From Rhizomys pruinosus (Eukaryota > Chordata > Mammalia > Rodentia > Spalacidae), in contig VZQC01003076.1 in NCBI GenBank assembly GCA_009823505.1, positions 2,052,215-2,116,214 of the forward strand: 64,000 bases of DNA, written 5' to 3'. The position numbers and the translations under genes were made by a program. Below, piece by piece: positions 37,262 to 49,055 of this stretch (the first letter of the stretch is position 1; each line of letters starts with the position of its first letter). The notes under the pieces are model-generated. The model had not been told where the DNA came from. It was given only the letters and a program-made list of their open reading frames with translations, and searched no databases.

Positions 37262-37445
37262 CAGATGGAGATGACAGGACCCCTGGAGCTGCCTGGCCGG
37301 CTGGTCCAGTCAAAGTGTCAAGGTCCGTGATCAGTAAAAGACTCTGTCTCAGAAATTAAGGTGGAGAAGGGTATTGACCTCTGGCCTCCACATACACACT
37401 CGTGGGTGACTGCACTTGGACACACTTGGACATATACACACAAAG
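37262..37445 (+). repeat. B4-like SINE 3' portion
   Basis: GACTCTGTCTCAGAAATTAA, GGTGGAGAAGGGTATTGACC, TCTGGCCTCCACATACACAC is the typical 3' end of B4-type composites. Confidence 0.55.
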
Positions 37446-37796
37446 GCACAGGTAGTGCTGACTGCAGTGACATCCTTATTCACAAAGAACTTTGGTGAAA
37501 TCTCTGAATGTCGAGCCACGCGTAGATTTTCTTTCAAAATATAGATCAGGTTCATTCCTAGAATAAAGTTTCAGGATATGTCAAAAACAACGCAGAACTA
37601 GAGTATTCTATTTTAGTTTCTGACCCCGGCAGGAGTTGTGCTCGCAGTTGTAGCCATTGAATCATTTGTAAAGCATGTGACGTGTCAGGCATTTCCTCAT
37701 GGAGTGTGATTAGACATGTGGTGCAGGGCCTCTCTCTACATCTTAATTGTGGAAATTAAGCCCCTACCCCAAAAATGCTTGCAAATGGTATTTCTT

Positions 37797-39279
37797 TTTA
37801 TTTATTGATTGATTGGTTAATGTTTTGTGTATTTCATACATCATTTTTCATTTCTGTTCAGGCATATTCCCCTATCCCTTCCCCCCACCCCACCCCATCC
37901 CATCCCAGATCATGCATTCTGCCATAACTGTCCTGCATCTTTCTCTCAGTTTTTTTGTATGCTTAGGAATTCACATTTTCCTCTGTTAATTTCATATTGC
38001 TCTAAAATATGGATACATACTCTCCACCCATATACAGTAATTACAGAGTTTGAAAATAATTGGTGGGTGGATTCTAGAGCCTGTTGAGAGATTTACATTA
38101 TTACAACATAGTTGTTTTCAGATAAACAAAATATAACCATGATGTCGTTCAGCTTGCCTTTCATCTGGGGGATTTGGTGTTAGCATCCACAAATGAGGGA
38201 AACCATTCTCCAGTTGTCTTCCTGAATCTGTGTTACTTCACTCAGCATAATGGCTTCAAGCTCCATTGTGTAGGTTTATCATATTTTTGTCATCTACTCG
38301 TCTGTTGAGGGGTATTTGGGTTGGTTCCAGCTCTTCGCTATTGTGAAGAGAGCTTCAATAAACATGGATGTGCATGTATCTTTGTGGTAGGATGTCTTTG
38401 GGGTATATACCCAGGAGTGGTATGACTGGGTCAGGTGGTAAGCTAATTCCGAATCTTTTAAGGGTTCTCCACACTGCTTTCCATAGTGGTTGTACAAGTT
38501 TATATTCCTACCAGCAGTGGATGAGTGTTCCCTTTTCCCCACAACCCTTCCAGCATCTGTTGTCTTTTGTTTTCTTGATCTTTGCTAGCCGTACTGGAGT
38601 GAGATGATATCTGAGAGTGGTTTTAATTTGCATTTCCCTTAATTATTAATGATGTTGAACACTTTTTAAGATGTTTCTCAGCCATCTTTAATTCCTCACT
38701 GGTGAAGTCTCTGTTCAGCTCTTTACTCCATCTTTTGAGTAGGTCATTTGTCTTTGTTTTTTGAGTGGTTTATATATTCTTGACATTAATGCTCTGTCAG
38801 ATGTGTCACTGGTCAAGATTTCTTCCCACTCTGTGGGTTTTCTCTTCACCTCCTTGATTGTTTCTTTCACTGTACAGAAGCTTTTGAGTTTTATGAGGTC
38901 CCATTTGTCAACTGTTGACCTTATTTCCTGTGCGGCTGCTGTCTGATTTAGAAAGTCTTTTTCTACACCTATGTCTTGTAGGTTGTTGCCGACTTTTTCT
39001 TTTATCACCTTCAGGGTTTCAGGATTCACGTTGAGATCTTTGATCCACTTGGAGTTTATTTTTGTACAGGGTGAGAGGTAGGGGTTTAATTTTGTTCTTC
39101 TACAGATGGTGATCCAATTTTGCCAGCACCATTTGCTGAAGATGCTATCGTTCCTCCATTAGCGTTGTTTTTGCCCCTTTGTCAAATATGAGGTAGCTGA
39201 AATTGTAAGAGCTCAAATTTGGATCTTCAGTTTTGTTCCATTGGTCAACTGGTCTGTTTTTGTGCCAGTACCAGGCTGA
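37797..39279 (-). mobile_element. 5'-truncated L1 with partial ORF2
   Basis: About 1.48 kb antisense insertion with a perfect 14-bp target-site duplication AAATGGTATTTCTT at 37783-37796 and 39280-39293. The + strand starts with the reversed A-rich tail and 3'UTR (ATTTCATACATCATTTTTCA, CCCCACCCC), then antisense ORF2. A 104-codon frame at 38715-39029 (-) contains VEKDFLNQTAAAQEIRS and WDLIKLKSFC, the C-terminal part of L1 reverse-transcriptase protein. Other frames around 38294-38600 cover parts nearer the 3' end but are broken. The 5' end lies inside ORF2, so the copy is dead on arrival. It shares its 3' end with the L1 at 23.5 kb. Confidence 0.93.
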
Positions 39280-39293
39280 AAATGGTATTTCTT

Positions 39294-40900
39294 ATTTTTA
39301 AAGCTTTTCTTCTAAATAATATCTTTTGTGCTTTCAGTTGTTGAGTGGGAACTCAGTCTGGGGCTGTCCATCTCAGCAGTGCCACTTGCATGTTTTGGTA
39401 CAGCTCATAGGTTCAAAATACAGGCCTTTTCAGCAGGGCACAGAACTCTGCGGGCCATGAATGAACACACCACTGGGGTTGTCTACAGCTAGATTTCCCG
39501 AACCTCCTCCACCCTGCTTCTATTAAATGGCCTTCTTTGGACGTGAGTGTCATTCTTTAATCTCCCTGTATCCTAGAAATTTGGTTTGGAAGAAACATTA
39601 GAGACCTTGTATTCCAGTTACTTCCATCAGGATATAGTACCTGCCCAGTGATGTATGGAGATGCTAGTGCTAAAGCTGTCCACAGCTCTCACTTAGTGCT
39701 GCGCTGTTTCCCTTGAGAAGCAGACTTCTCTGGATGCATGACAGCCTTGTGCCCAGCCTCCCTCCTCTCCCAGCCTCCTCTTTGCTGGTCCATCTGTGTA
39801 TGTGGAGTGCAGTGGACTCACAAGCACCCACCCCTGTTTGCTTCAATTGCCTTCTTAACATTCCCTTGAATCAGTTTTATTCATGGAAGGTGGGGATGCT
39901 TTTAAGCCCAGTTTAGGTAGAATTTTTCAATTAGTGAAGTTAGGAATAAGTGGAACCAAGTTCTTCCATGTTCCTTGAGAGTGAAAGCAGGAGGAAGGTT
40001 CTTCTGGCTGGTGGAGTCTCGAACATGCCCCTTCAGTAAGTGGCTCATTACATCGGATGTGAAGGTCTGTCTTCATTGTTGCATCCTAAAAGATGATTGT
40101 GTCTATGAACTGAGTGCGCGACTAGCATATCTTGTACAGGTGTGGATGTGTTTTTAGTTCCCCCTGGGTCTGTTTGAGCCTACAGATACTCTTTTAGCTC
40201 TGTTAATTTATTTTTATCTTTAAATATGTCCATTTGGGGGTATCTACACATGAGAGCAGTTGCATATGGAGGCCAACTGAATGTGTTAGATTTCCTGGAA
40301 GAAGAGTTACAGCAACTTCCAGTTGGTGGCACTATAAGTATATACCACCAGGGCTGGCTGAAGAAGAGGCTTTAGAGAACTTGCCAGTTCAAAAGTAGAA
40401 GAAAGGGGAAAAAAAGTCCCTTTTTTTCTTGCTTTATTTTTGTTCTTTCTCCTGCTTTCAAACTGCCCGATTCTCTGAAAACTTTTCCTAATGTCCCAGA
40501 ATCAGTGGTGTGTGTAGTTCTACCACGTGTGCACATGAGCACACCAAGAAACCCCTCCGCACTCTGCTCCACACTTGTCTGTCTGATTTCCGTCTTAGCC
40601 TATTGAGATGACATTTGCCGATTTTTCACATTTCGCTTAGCTTGCAGCTTAGTCAAAGACATAGCCACAGAGATAGAAGAGCGATTCTACTATAGGGTGC
40701 AGGCCCAGTGCTGAGTGCTAATTATTGAAAAATTCAGTGTGACTGCTGACATTGCTCATCTTCATGTGACTAAAACTTTGTCATTTTCTATTTTTATATT
40801 TAGTTTTAAGAAGTTTAAAATCTTAATTCTCTACAGAAACTCCAAGGAGGTTACAACTTACTTCTCCTGGTTATAATTTATTTTCATTAAAAAATACTTG
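39294..40900. other. Unassigned intronic sequence
   Basis: No repeat family recognised. Short ORFs near 39670-39916 occur on both strands, as expected by chance. Confidence 0.4.
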
Positions 40901-40919
40901 AGTAGTATTTTGTTTTACT

Positions 40920-41130
40920 CTTAATATTTTTATTATTTTTAATTATGTGTATGTGGGGGAGGGTATGTGCAAGATGGATGCAGTGCCCAAGGGGCCAGAG
41001 ATATCGGATCCCATGGAACTGGAGTTATAGATGGTTGTAAGCCACCCAGTATGCCTGATGAGAACCAAACATCGGGTCCTTTGCAAGCAGAGTATGTGCT
41101 CTTGACTGGTGAGCTGTATCTCCAGCCCCT
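40920..41130 (-). repeat. B2-like SINE, old
   Basis: ATTATTTTTAATTATGTGTA ... CCCATGGAACTGGAGTTATA ... GAGCTGTATCTCCAGCCCC. Confidence 0.8.
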
Positions 41131-41654
41131 AAATACATATTTCAATTATGGAAGTTTAAAGAGAGAAATATCAGGCAATAAAGGGGAAGGGGCTCAGATG
41201 CTGTCAATATATCAGAGAGAACACCTTGGCAGGACTCTGGTAGAGAGGAAAATCAGAAGACAAACAAAATGTTAGTAGGACAAAGACATCAATTTTTTTC
41301 TTAAAATAAGAAACCATTAGTTCACATATCAGAAATGCCAAACCACGTTTGTAAAATTCAAGGACCATTTCCATTAGTGTCATACCATATCTTAATCTCA
41401 CCTTTAATAATAGCCATATTGAAGTTTAAAAAGATAGGTCCATTTAGGGCTTGAGTGGTGAAGGTGAATCTGGGACTGTAACTCTCTGGGGCTTGGAGCT
41501 GCTCGAGTTCAGAAAGTGTAAGGTAACATTTCTTGCAGTGAGCCTCACATCCGTGAAGAATGCTCTAGGAACGCAATGTACAGAGCTTCCAGAGTGAAAA
41601 ATGCTGTGTCCATTTCCTTGGGAAAAGCTCCAGAGTTTTTCAGGAAAACTGTGG

Positions 41655-41709
41655 ACTTTATTTATGTCTGTGTTCCTGTTGCATGTGGACACATAGAGGT
41701 GGTGGATAT

Positions 41710-41744
<35 letters not shown>

Positions 41745-41749
41745 CGTGC

Positions 41750-41789
<40 letters not shown>

Positions 41790-41882
41790 GCCAGAGGAAG
41801 CTCCAGGGAGCTCCCGACTCTTACTGGGATTACAGACAAATGTCATAGGTGCTTTATCGATTAAGCCATCTCCTCAAACCCA
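41655..41882 (-). repeat. SINE-like element with (TG)n expansion
   Basis: (TG)n with a (CGTG)n interior at 41710-41788. The right flank CTTTATCGATTAAGCCATCT, CCTCAAACCC resembles a reversed SINE head. Confidence 0.5.
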
Positions 41883-42595
41883 AAGACTGCTGAACTTGGT
41901 ATGAATGATGCTTCCCATAGAAATCCATAATTTCCTTAAGGAATATCATTCATGAATTGCTAATGTAGAGTGTATTTTGAGAAATGGGGAACTAAAGGAA
42001 CAAAGGTCAGGCAAGTTATCATTATGCTAATTATGACATAATAGATCATTTGATAGTGCCTAATTCAGAGGAAAAGAAACATGCTATCTTGGGGCATTCC
42101 TGCAGATGTTTGGTGTTGATGAGTTTTGGGTGGCGGTTTATAGTGTAGATTAAAAGGTGGATTTTTAGACTTGGACAGTGTTTACCTGTAGGAATTCTGA
42201 ATCTTGGAACTCCTGGCTTGTCGCTTGCATGCATGTCCACCTTTTCCATGGTTCTTCGCTTTCTTTGCAAATGAAATTTCTTTCTCCAACCAACTGTACA
42301 CTATCTCGAAAGTGGTATGCAATAGATTACTTGGTGTAATGCTTTTTGGTTGTGTTAGTTTAGCCTGGCTTAGATTGCAAGAAATAGCTATTTTCAGGGG
42401 AAAGGGTGCTTAAATGACTGATGGGAGAATGCTAGAAACACATCTACCTCTGCTGTTTTGCACACACAAATTTAAATTTAGATTCCTTGTATGAGAGACA
42501 ATGTGCACTATTTGTTTTCTAAGTCTGTGAAGCCCTCGGCTCTTAAAGTGATATTCCTCTCCATAGAGAACTAACAGTGTATATTTGGCTCTTGA
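41883..42595. other. Unassigned intronic sequence
   Basis: Nothing recognised. Confidence 0.4.
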
Positions 42596-42760
42596 TTTTT
42601 CCCTCCCTCCCTCCCTCCCTCCCTCCCTCCCTCCCTCTCTCTTTACCTCCCTCCCTCCCTCATTCCCTCCTTTCCCTCCGGCTTTTCTTTCTCTTCCTCT
42701 TCTTCCTCCTCTTCCTGCTCCTCCTCTTTCCTCCTCCTCCTCTTCTCCTCTTCCTCCTCC
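42596..42760. repeat. (CCCT)n / polypyrimidine tract
   Basis: About 165 nt, nearly all C and T on the + strand: CCCT units first, then CTT and CCT triplets. Confidence 0.93.
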
Positions 42761-42762
42761 TT

Positions 42763-42978
42763 GTGATACCTAAAGCCCTTCATAAGCTAGACAATTACTC
42801 TGACACTGAGCTGCATGACCAGCCCATTGATTTACTTTCTATTTTGAGACAGGGTCAGTCTAAATTACCCAGGCTAGACATTAACTTGCTCCGTAGCTGA
42901 AGAAGACCTTGAATTGGACAGTCCTGTCTCCGCTTCCAGAGTACCCAATATTATAGGCCTATCCCACCAGGCACCAAC
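42763..42978 (-). repeat. B4-like SINE
   Basis: TGACACTGAGCTGCATGACC (reversed head), then TTTTGAGACAGGGTCAGTC and TAGGCCTATCCCACCAGGC (reversed B1-like part). Confidence 0.65.
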
Positions 42979-43846
42979 TGGGATGACTTTTATTTTACAT
43001 AACCATCGGAGTTAGAGCCAATGACTTTTCCCAGTTTGTGTGAGCTAGAAGCAAATCACAGTTTCTTCTCATGGGAAATAAGAAGGGATTACACAAGCTT
43101 TTGAACAATTGGAGACATCATACAGTGATACAGGTCTGTCTTACCTTGTAACAGACTGGATTTTGTCTCATGAGAGGAGATCTCACAGCGTACCCCAGGC
43201 TTGCCTCAAACTCAGAACCCTCCTGTTTCAGCCTCCTGCTATAGTTACTATTATCCTTTACTTCATGAGAACATTATCTAAACTAGGATGCATTTCCTGT
43301 ATTCATTCATTATCCCCTCAGTAAAAGTTTGAAATAAATAATTTGTAATTTAGTGTTAACTCAGGATAAAACTTGTTCAACAAGTGGTAGGGCAACAGTA
43401 ACAAAGAATTAGAGCCACAGTTATACCAACCATGCGCTTGGCTACTGTACATCTCTGCTCCTTCTCTACTTTGCCAGCATCTCTGTGTCCCTCCTCAGTG
43501 ACCAGTGGCTGCTGCTCTCTCCTGTCTACTTCCCTTCTTTGCAGTTCTTGCCCCCCTAATTCTTCACACTTCTCTGTTAAGATGGGAGGACAGCACAAGT
43601 CCCGCCTGTACACACACATACTCAGAACCTCAATATGATGATTTTCCCCCTTTAAGAGGCCAAGCACAGTTTGTAATGGTAACTGTAGAACAAGGACCAT
43701 GGGTTGCTTGACTATGGTATTCCCAGAACCTAGCACATACACCTTTTAAAAAGAAGGAAAGCCTAGACTACCTATGTGTTAGTTGAAGGAATAACTTGGA
43801 ATAAAACAAAAGGAATCATCTTCTGAGTCTGATCCTATATCACTGC

Positions 43847-44160
43847 TGTGGTCTGAGTACTTGACTCCCCACACAACTGAAATCCTAACCCCAATTCCAT
43901 GATGGTATTAGAAAGGTGTGGCCTTTGGGGCCCTGAGGGATAATTGAAGTTAACATGCTTATAGGAAATCTCAGATAACTAGTCGCTTCCATTATGTGAA
44001 GACATAGCAAAGTGATACATTTATGAACCAGAAGATGGGCCTTCTCCTGACCGTGAATCTGTAGACACTGATTGTGGCCTTTCCAGAATCCAAAAATGAG
44101 AACTCAATTTTGAATTTTTATAAGGTATGTACTTGTGGTATTTTGTTACATCTATGCATA
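43847..44160 (+). mobile_element. MaLR-type LTR (MLT1-like)
   Basis: TGTGGTCTGAGTAC, GAAATCCTAACCCCAATTCC, ATGATGGTATTAGAAAGGTG, GTGGCCTTTGGGGCCCTGAG and TGTGGTATTTTGTTAC follow MLT1 block order. No internal retroviral sequence is adjacent. Confidence 0.75.
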
Positions 44161-44429
44161 TGGACTAGACAAAGGTTCTTGGGAGCATTAAATTAGGGAC
44201 ACTGATTACTATCATTATTGGTTCTACATTTTATTAAACAACAAGAGAAGGGGCCATTATTAAACTGGGGATAAGCAGACACAGGTGCTGTAGGAAGAAG
44301 TTATTTAAAAGCCTATAAAGGAAGAAGTGAAGGTGGGCCAGTTTCTCCCTACATCAGCTCTGTCTCCTGGAAATGTTGAGATTTTATCCTTCCCTTTCCT
44401 ACTCCAGGGCCCAGGCTTTTTTAGAAACA

Positions 44430-44510
44430 GAAGCTGTCTGTCCATTTCATGGTTCCTGGCACATAGTAGAGTCTTATGAAGTGTTTGTTAAAGAAATGAG
44501 TGACTAATAG
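44430..44510 (+). repeat. MIR-like SINE 3' end
   Basis: CCTGGCACATAGTAGAGTCT and TGTTTGTTAAAGAAATGAGT resemble the tail of MIR/L2 elements. Confidence 0.5.
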
Positions 44511-44763
44511 ATAGTCACTTAAACACAGCTGTTCAGTGAATTACAAATAGAAACAGTGACTCACAGACTCTCCTTTTTTATATTATAATATAACCTTTTT
44601 TATCTGCATGAGAACATGAGCTTGAGTTTTACCCAATGAGCACTGATGATCTGTTCAATGGCTCAGTATATTGGAAGTCTGCTTTGTCCAACTCTCCTCC
44701 CAGAAAAGGGAATGCTGAAGAAAATGCAACGAGAAGACATACTTCCTTTAAAGAGCACACAAA

Positions 44764-44965
44764 CTGACTGTGGTGGTGCATGTCTGTAAGCCCAGAACTT
44801 TGGGCCTAGAGGCAGGGGTATCAGAAGATCATCTTTTTTTTTTTCTTTTTCTTTTTTTCTTTTCTTTTCTTTTCTTTTCTTTTCTTTCTTTTTTCTTTTT
44901 TTCCCCCATGGGGATTTCAAGGCCAAGCTGGACTACATAAAGCCCTGTCTCTAAAAGCAAACAAA
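44764..44965 (+). repeat. B1/B4-like SINE split by a (CTTTT)n tract
   Basis: The left part ACTGTGGTGGTGCATGTCTG and the right part TTTCAAGGCCAAGCTGGAC, CCCTGTCTCTAAAAGC are halves of one B1-like unit. 44833-44906 between them is CTTTT/TTTTC repeat. Confidence 0.7.
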
Positions 44966-44985
44966 ATAAGTCATACATACATTTT

Positions 44986-46530
44986 CATATTTGCTAAGAC
45001 TTGTTCAAATTTTACTATCTACCTTTGGGTCATGTTGAAAACATCACTTCTCATAAAGGCCTATCTTAATTGCCCCAAGGTGCAGCCAGCTGTTGTCCAC
45101 AGATTGAAGTAGATTCACTGTGAATTTTGAAACACACTGCTCTCATTTTAGAGTAAAGCTTCATCTGTCAGAGACTTTATTTTTGCCTGTAGATGCCTTA
45201 ATTTCATTTATTTTCTCTGGTTCTGCCACAGGCTACATCTTTTCTGAAAAGGCTGATAAAACACTGCAGAAATTATATCACACTGTGTAGCAACTCCCCT
45301 CCTTGAAATTTGAAGACAGAATAATTCTTGGAACAGGTGCCAGAATATAAAGTATAGGACAGTGCCACTGGAAAGTAATGGCTCTTTTTGATAATATTGT
45401 ATGGGAGCTTAATTAAAACCTCATGTAAGCTTCCTAGTGGAAACTCTGTAATTGAACCCTTTTAAGAATGATTACTGAGCTTCTCCTTTTTTATTTATTT
45501 TCTAATATTTACTTCTTTCAGACATGGCTTTCCCAATTATGTGTGCTGAAATTCAGAAATGAAGTTACGAGGCAAACATTTGATATAAGTGCTGGAAAAT
45601 TCTGTTTTCCTGTTCTCTGGGGCCTGAAAAACTACTTTCCCACGAGTTCTTTTCTAAGGAATGCCTTCCCGAATATCTGGTTGATCAGCTTTTTCACACG
45701 TGGAGGTTTGGGCAGGAGACCATTATTTTAGCCAGATGTCTTAAGTTGCTTACAAGTTGAACTTTTAGAGGGGAAATACACACACACACACACACACATA
45801 TATATGGATATGTGTGTGTATGAAGCGGTGTGTGCATGTATGTATAATATGTATTTATTCATGCATACACATACAGCACATGTGTGTACATAAGTTTACA
45901 CATACAGAGATCCAGACATAAATAGATATGTGTATATGTTATTTCAATGAAGAGAATGACATCCCACAAACTACCAGTAGTACCTGCTTTGCCTTCAGGT
46001 CTTCCTTAATAATCCGGTGTCGTTCTGTGTCTCTGCCTGCCACTCTGGCAGGAGTTCCTTCCGGTGGACTGGTGCCTGGCTCCTCCTGGCATGGCGCATC
46101 TAGATCCCGGCCATTCTCTGCTCAACTGTGTGCTTTGTGAGCTTTTCCACAATGTTCAGCGGTGATCACAAAAGCATCAAGCAGTGGGAAGAAAAGAAAT
46201 CATCTTGACTCAGATCAGGAGAGGCTTTTATTATGAAAATCAGCTTTGAAACTCTGTCATAACAATTATGACACAAAAGCTTTCCACTTTTCCATCTAAA
46301 TGTTGATTTTTTCATAATATTTTCTCTCTAAAATTTCCCTTTTGTTCATTTTGGTTTGATTCTGTGCATATTTTTTTTAATTAGGGGAAAGGATGAAAAC
46401 TACATAATATTTTCTTTAATTCCTGTATGTCTTTACATCTGCTTAATGAAAATGTCATTTTAAAAAAAGTCGCTATGCACATAAAGATTTATTTAAGAAT
46501 AGAAGATAATTAAATTGCCTGTAGTGGGTC
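44986..46530. other. Repeat-poor intronic stretch
   Basis: Only a short (CA)n at 45780-45798 followed by TATG-rich sequence to 45910. Nothing else is named. Confidence 0.45.
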
Positions 46531-46588
46531 TTTAAAAATATCTTTATTTATTCTCTGAGAATTTCATACATACCTACAATATTTTTTG

Positions 46589-46737
46589 GGGGGGGTCTTT
46601 TCAAGACAGGGTCTCCCTGTAGCCCCAGCTGTCCTGGAACTCACTCTGTAGAGCAGGCTGGCCTTGAACTCACAAAGATCCGCCTGCCTCTGCCTCCCAA
46701 GTGCTAGGATTAAAGGCGTGCGCCACCACGCCTGGCA
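46589..46737 (-). repeat. B1 SINE
   Basis: Near-consensus reverse B1. The target-site duplication AATATTTTTTG occurs at 46578-46588 and 46738-46748. Confidence 0.94.
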
Positions 46738-46844
46738 AATATTTTTTGATCACTTCTGCTCCCATTTTCTCACCCACCTCCTCCCAGACCCTCTCTCCAG
46801 CATGCCTCTTCCAAAGCCATGTCCTTTTCTTTAGGATCTTTTCA

Positions 46845-46975
46845 TTTTTATTTTACATGTATTAGTGTTTTGCCTACATGTATATACATTCACCCATGTC
46901 ACATAATGCCCACAGCTGCCAGAAGAAGGTGTTGGGTCCCCTGGAAGTGGATTTATGTGCGGTTGTTAGTTGCTG
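46845..46975 (-). repeat. B2-like SINE, partial
   Basis: TTTATTTTACATGTATTAGT ... GCCAGAAGAAGGTGTTGGGT ... CCCCTGGAAGTGGATTTATG; the reversed head is missing. Confidence 0.7.
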
Positions 46976-47330
46976 ACTAGTTCTGCCTGTATATTCACTG
47001 GTATGGGCCAACTACTGGAGCTTGGAAACCCACCAGGTATCTCCCTGAATAAATGACCAAACCCTAACCCTAACCCTCCCTTCCCAGACATCAACTGCCA
47101 ATCACTCATCAGTTGGTAGTGGGAGAGGCAGAACTCATAAGCCTTGCCCCCATCCCTGCTAGGTTATTTCTTGCTTGACCTGTGTAGATGAGCATAGCTA
47201 GGGAGAGTGGAGAGCATGTGGCTCTCATGTCAAGAAGAAACCATTTCACAGCCGTCCTCCCCAGCCTCTGCCTCTTGCAGTCTTTCTGGCCTGACTTCCA
47301 CATTGTGTCTGGAGCTTTATGAGTGTGGGT

Positions 47331-48374
47331 GAATGGCACAGATGCCACATGTAAAGCCTGGTCCTCACTGGCTGATTCTAATCTTTTTGAGCAGTTGTTC
47401 CTCTGTATTAACTGCTGTCTTGCAGTGGATTTTTAACTTGTGGTTATTCAGATTACAGAGATTATGACATCCTACCCCTAAATGGTTTACCATTTAATTT
47501 ATTTACTTTGATTATTTCATTCTGGCAGTGTCTTGAAAATTATGCCCAGATCTTAAAAGTTTTCATTTATTTGTAAACAGGGATTCAGGATGAGGCATGT
47601 GCAGATTCATTCTATTAGATCTAAACTGTTTGACACCTTTCACAAATTGCTATGTGCCATTTCCCAAACTAGATTCTCAGAGAACAGTTGTTCCACAAAA
47701 TATTGGTAATTGTTCCGCGCCAGGTTTACAACCTAAAAAAACTGGGGAGACAGTTTTATTTTACAGAATAATTAATTCTCATAAGCTTAAAGGGAATTTA
47801 AGCATATTAGAAAAATACTTATAGTAGAAAACATAATCATATTTAATATTAGGTGCAAGCTATATTTAATTGCAAGAAAGAATACATTTCTTTTTGCATG
47901 CACTTATCTAAAGTTCCCCAACTGTGTGTGGTGGAGAGCACAGCTTGGGGAATATTATTTTAGTGTGACTTTGGAAATAATTCTCAAAGATTATTTGCAA
48001 AACACCTTTGGTATGTATATTGTTACTGCATTTCTTCTAGTGACACGCTCCGCAGACATCTTGCATGTTTGGCTCTTTATGCTATGCTCAAGAAGAAAAT
48101 TTTCTCTTGTGAACAAAGCTTGAACAAAAATACAGAGTCTACCGAGCTGTCTGAATCCTACTGATTGGTAAGGTATAAAAATAAAAACTTTTAAAGAAAG
48201 GAATGCTCTAACTTTAATTCAGACCAGAGTTCTTGAACAAACAAGGTATATGTGACTCAGCTCCAGCAGCTGGTTCTCCACCATTCCTCAGCCTGACACT
48301 GAATTAGAATTAGCATGCTGATTAGTGCCACACTGCCTAGGTTGCCTTTGCAATAAAGGGCTGATTGATTGTTT
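47331..48374. other. Unassigned intronic sequence
   Basis: Nothing recognised; AT-rich. Confidence 0.4.
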
Positions 48375-48390
48375 AAAACTGGAAAGAGCT

Positions 48391-48645
48391 CTGGGGCTGG
48401 AGAGATGGCCTAGTGGTTAAGAGCGCTGACCGCTCTTACAGAGGACCCGGGTTCGATCCCCAGCACCCACATGGCAGCCTAGAACCGTCTGAAACTCCAA
48501 TTCCAGGAGAACTCCAGTTCCAGGGGAATCCGACACCCTCTTCTGACCTCTGCGGCATTGCACGACACGGGTGCACAAACTTGCACGCAGGCAGTACATT
48601 CATACACATACAGAAATAAATAAAGTTAATTAAAAAATTTTAAAA
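48391..48645 (+). repeat. B2-like SINE, long form
   Basis: B box GGTTCGATCC and both 17-bp motifs. The target-site duplication AAAACTGGAAAGAGC at 48375-48389 is matched by AAAACTGGACAGAGC at 48646-48660. Confidence 0.94.
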
Positions 48646-49008
48646 AAAACTGGACAGAGCAGTGAGCATAGTGTTCTGCAGAGTGTTGACCTGGAGAATT
48701 CTAAATGTCTTGATGCATTTTAGCACTTGCATGGTACGTGCTGTCTTCCTTGCCTTTCATCTGTGGTGCTACTTGTTCTGATTTTCTCCCATCCCTTCTG
48801 GTTGTAGGATCACCTTCCTCTCCCCATTTCTTTCTCATGAGGGCTCCTCAGGACTCCACACGAAGCCTTCTCCTATTTTGGCTAATAATCCTTGGATAGC
48901 TTCATGCATACCTGTGGTTTCTGTTACACCTTCTTTACTAATAATCTCTAATTGTTGCTCTACTTATTACTGAACTTCTTGCCTTTATTCTCAGGTGGTT
49001 CTTTTTAT

Positions 49009-49010
<2 letters not shown>

Positions 49011-49055
<45 letters not shown>
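49011..49055. repeat. (GT)n microsatellite
   Basis: About 22 uninterrupted GT units. Confidence 0.95.

Larger units (their letters stand above)
46530..47330 (-). repeat. L1 3'-UTR-like fragment with two SINE insertions
   Basis: GAGAATTTCATACATACC, then after the B1 GATCACTTCTGCTCCCATTT, then after a SINE CCCTTCCCAGACATCAACTG and AGAAGAAACCATTTCACAGC: the order of an antisense rodent L1 3' end. Confidence 0.6.

Noticed and set aside
37797..39279. An active, full-length L1
   Set aside because: Only about 1.5 kb is present; the 5'UTR, ORF1 and most of ORF2 are missing.
41444..41839. ORFs with runs of HTHTHT or CVCVCV
   Set aside because: Translation of (TG)n/(CA)n microsatellites.
43377..43742. 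121-residue - strand ORF
   Set aside because: No family recognised and opposite-strand ORFs of similar length; GGTTCTGGGAATACC near 43725 could be an old L2/MIR piece, too weak to call.
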